Assembly: GCA_013696235.1 (NCBI GenBank)
Contig: JACCYY010000034.1
Location: forward strand, 1-5,396
DNA length: 5,396 bases
Direction of reading: 5' to 3'
Source: Sporichthyaceae bacterium
GTDB lineage: Bacteria; Actinomycetota; Actinomycetes; JACCYY01
Both the position numbers and the translations under genes were made by a program. Positions 4,287-5,396 of this stretch are shown one piece after another; within the stretch, counting starts at the first letter, position 1; each line of letters starts with the position of its first letter. The notes under the pieces are model-generated. The model did no database searches, was not told the origin of the DNA, and was given only the letters and a program-made list of their open reading frames with translations.

Positions 4287-5396
4287 TCACGGACCGAGAT
4301 CGACCACGGCGGCGACCGGTCCACCGCCGGACGGGCCCTGGTGGACCGCCGCCACGGACACGAAGACCGCCGGGTCGCCGGTCACCGCCGCGGTGACGCC
4401 GCCGACGGTCGCCTTGATCTGACGGTGCCAGTGCACGTCGGAGTCGTCGAGCATGACGGTCCGGCGACCGCGGACTCTTCCGCTCGGGTCGGCCTCGCAC
4501 TTGAGGAACACGTTCACGAGCCGGTCGCCGAGGTCGGTCGGGTGCGGCCGCTCGGGCAGGTCGAGCCCCGCGCTGCGGATGGCCGACCAGATGCCGTCGG
4601 CATCGAGCGCGTCCCGCATGACGTCGTGACCGACCCGGAACCGGCCGCCCACGCCGCGCGCGTTGCCGACCACGACGACCTGCGCGCGGTCGAGCTCGAC
4701 GCCCGACGAGCACGACGCAACCGCGGAGTAGAGCGAGAGGTCCTTGTGGATCTGCTCCGCCGTCGGCGTCTCGATCTCGTCGAGCGCGACTGCGATGCCG
4801 AGTGCTGTGGTGGAGTTGGAGATGTCCATCGACTTGAGCGTGTCCTCCGTGACCACGTCATGCCCCCGGGCCTTCGCGTCGTTGATCGTCTCGAGCACCA
4901 GCAGTGGCGTCTTGGTCTGGACGTAGTGGACGTCGGCGCTGTCCTCGATGCCGGCGGCGGCCATCGCCGTGCGGACTGCTGCGGCCACCTTCTCGACCAT
5001 GGCCGGCCTCCCGATGTCTTCGGGCAGCAGCTCCTCGCTCATCGCGACCCCGACGACCACGCGGGGATCGTCGCTCGGCTCGTACCGGCCCTCCGGCGCG
5101 TACGCGAACACCGTCGCGTGCGGGGAGAGCACGCCGTCCGTGCCGCCGGACCAGACCAGCGGGACGCGAGCGACCTCGTCGCCGGTCCGGGTGCCCCGCG
5201 CGACCAGGACCTCGCGGAACGCACGGTCGGCAAGGATGCGGGTGAAGTCGTTCACACCGCCGTTGCCCTCGGTCTTGCCGATCACCGCGAGCACGTCGTC
5301 GGCGGCGAAGAGCCCGTCGTCGATCAGGCGGGCGAGCCCCGTCGCGTCCGTGACGCTGTTGATCGCGACCTTGTGGACCTCGACCGGTCTGGCCAT
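4287..5396 (-). CDS. Ring-opening amidohydrolase (cyanuric acid amidohydrolase/barbiturase family)
   Basis: The enzyme hydrolyses an amide bond in a cyclic imide or triazine ring: cyanuric acid in AtzD/TrzD, barbituric acid in barbiturase. The 369 residues match the family length (about 360-370) and its three concatenated repeats, each supplying a Lys and a Ser. Repeat A has [13 protein letters not shown] (38-50, K41) and [17 protein letters not shown] (82-98, S83). Repeat B has VQTKTPLL (159-166, K162) and SCSSGVELD (228-236, S230), the likely catalytic pair by analogy with studied homologues. Repeat C has NVFLKCEA (295-302, K299) and [16 protein letters not shown] (345-360, S347). In repeat C the AtzD-type SGG-A-E-H is SVAAVH here, so the substrate is uncertain. 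I lean towards the barbiturase-like branch, only weakly. The start ATG lies on the last base of the window and aligns with AtzD's N-terminus; its ribosome-binding site is out of view. First visible gene of a unit with the SseB and DUF3817 genes. Confidence 0.92.
   Translation of the reverse strand: MARPVEVHKVAINSVTDATGLARLIDDGLFAADDVLAVIGKTEGNGGVNDFTRILADRAFREVLVARGTRTGDEVARVPLVWSGGTDGVLSPHATVFAYAPEGRYEPSDDPRVVVGVAMSEELLPEDIGRPAMVEKVAAAVRTAMAAAGIEDSADVHYVQTKTPLLVLETINDAKARGHDVVTEDTLKSMDISNSTTALGIAVALDEIETPTAEQIHKDLSLYSAVASCSSGVELDRAQVVVVGNARGVGGRFRVGHDVMRDALDADGIWSAIRSAGLDLPERPHPTDLGDRLVNVFLKCEADPSGRVRGRRTVMLDDSDVHWHRQIKATVGGVTAAVTGDPAVFVSVAAVHQGPSGGGPVAAVVDLGP

Noticed and set aside
1..5396. 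Mobile elements, CRISPR arrays, tRNA or rRNA genes, phage or defence genes
   Set aside because: None seen: no transposase-like protein, no regularly spaced repeats, no tRNA cloverleaf recognised, and base composition and coding style look uniform across the window.

Overview
The window is chromosomal DNA from a very GC-rich bacterium, almost certainly an actinomycete. The evidence is strong G/C bias at third codon positions, frequent GTG starts, and the order infC-rpmI-rplT-TrmH methyltransferase, which matches the arrangement around infC in mycobacteria and relatives. An SseB-family gene, a DUF3817 membrane protein and a SURF1 gene near infC also fit. The genus cannot be fixed from this sequence; Pseudonocardiales is a guess.

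Layout. (1) Positions 1-2418, minus strand, hold a translation operon read from right to left: infC (IF3), rpmI (L35), rplT (L20), then a TrmH/SpoU-family RNA methyltransferase whose C-terminus runs off the left edge. (2) Positions 2419-2735 are a 317-bp divergent intergenic region with no convincing conventional gene. It holds the long, structured infC leader and the SURF1 promoter. (3) Positions 2736-3473, plus strand, encode a SURF1 cytochrome oxidase assembly factor. (4) Positions 3465-5396, minus strand, hold a compact three-gene unit read from right to left: a cyanuric acid amidohydrolase/barbiturase-family enzyme, an SseB-family protein, and a three-helix DUF3817 membrane protein. The last two overlap as ATGA. 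The unit ends tail-to-tail with SURF1, and the two stop regions overlap by 9 bp.

Working together: the first operon supplies an initiation factor, two 50S proteins and a probable rRNA methylase, a coordinated ribosome-production unit. SURF1 serves aa3-type cytochrome oxidase assembly. The amidohydrolase opens cyclic imide or triazine-type rings; its link to SseB and DUF3817 is only positional.

Most of the window is housekeeping. The most interesting part is infC control. The gene has no ATG/GTG/TTG between its upstream in-frame stop and the conserved N-terminus, so it very probably starts at AUC. In its leader, a CTCCTGG segment can pair perfectly either with an upstream CCAGGAG or with the CCAGGAGG that contains the Shine-Dalgarno, which looks like a two-state RNA switch. 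IF3 also carries a C-terminal extension of about 143 residues, roughly doubling the classical protein.
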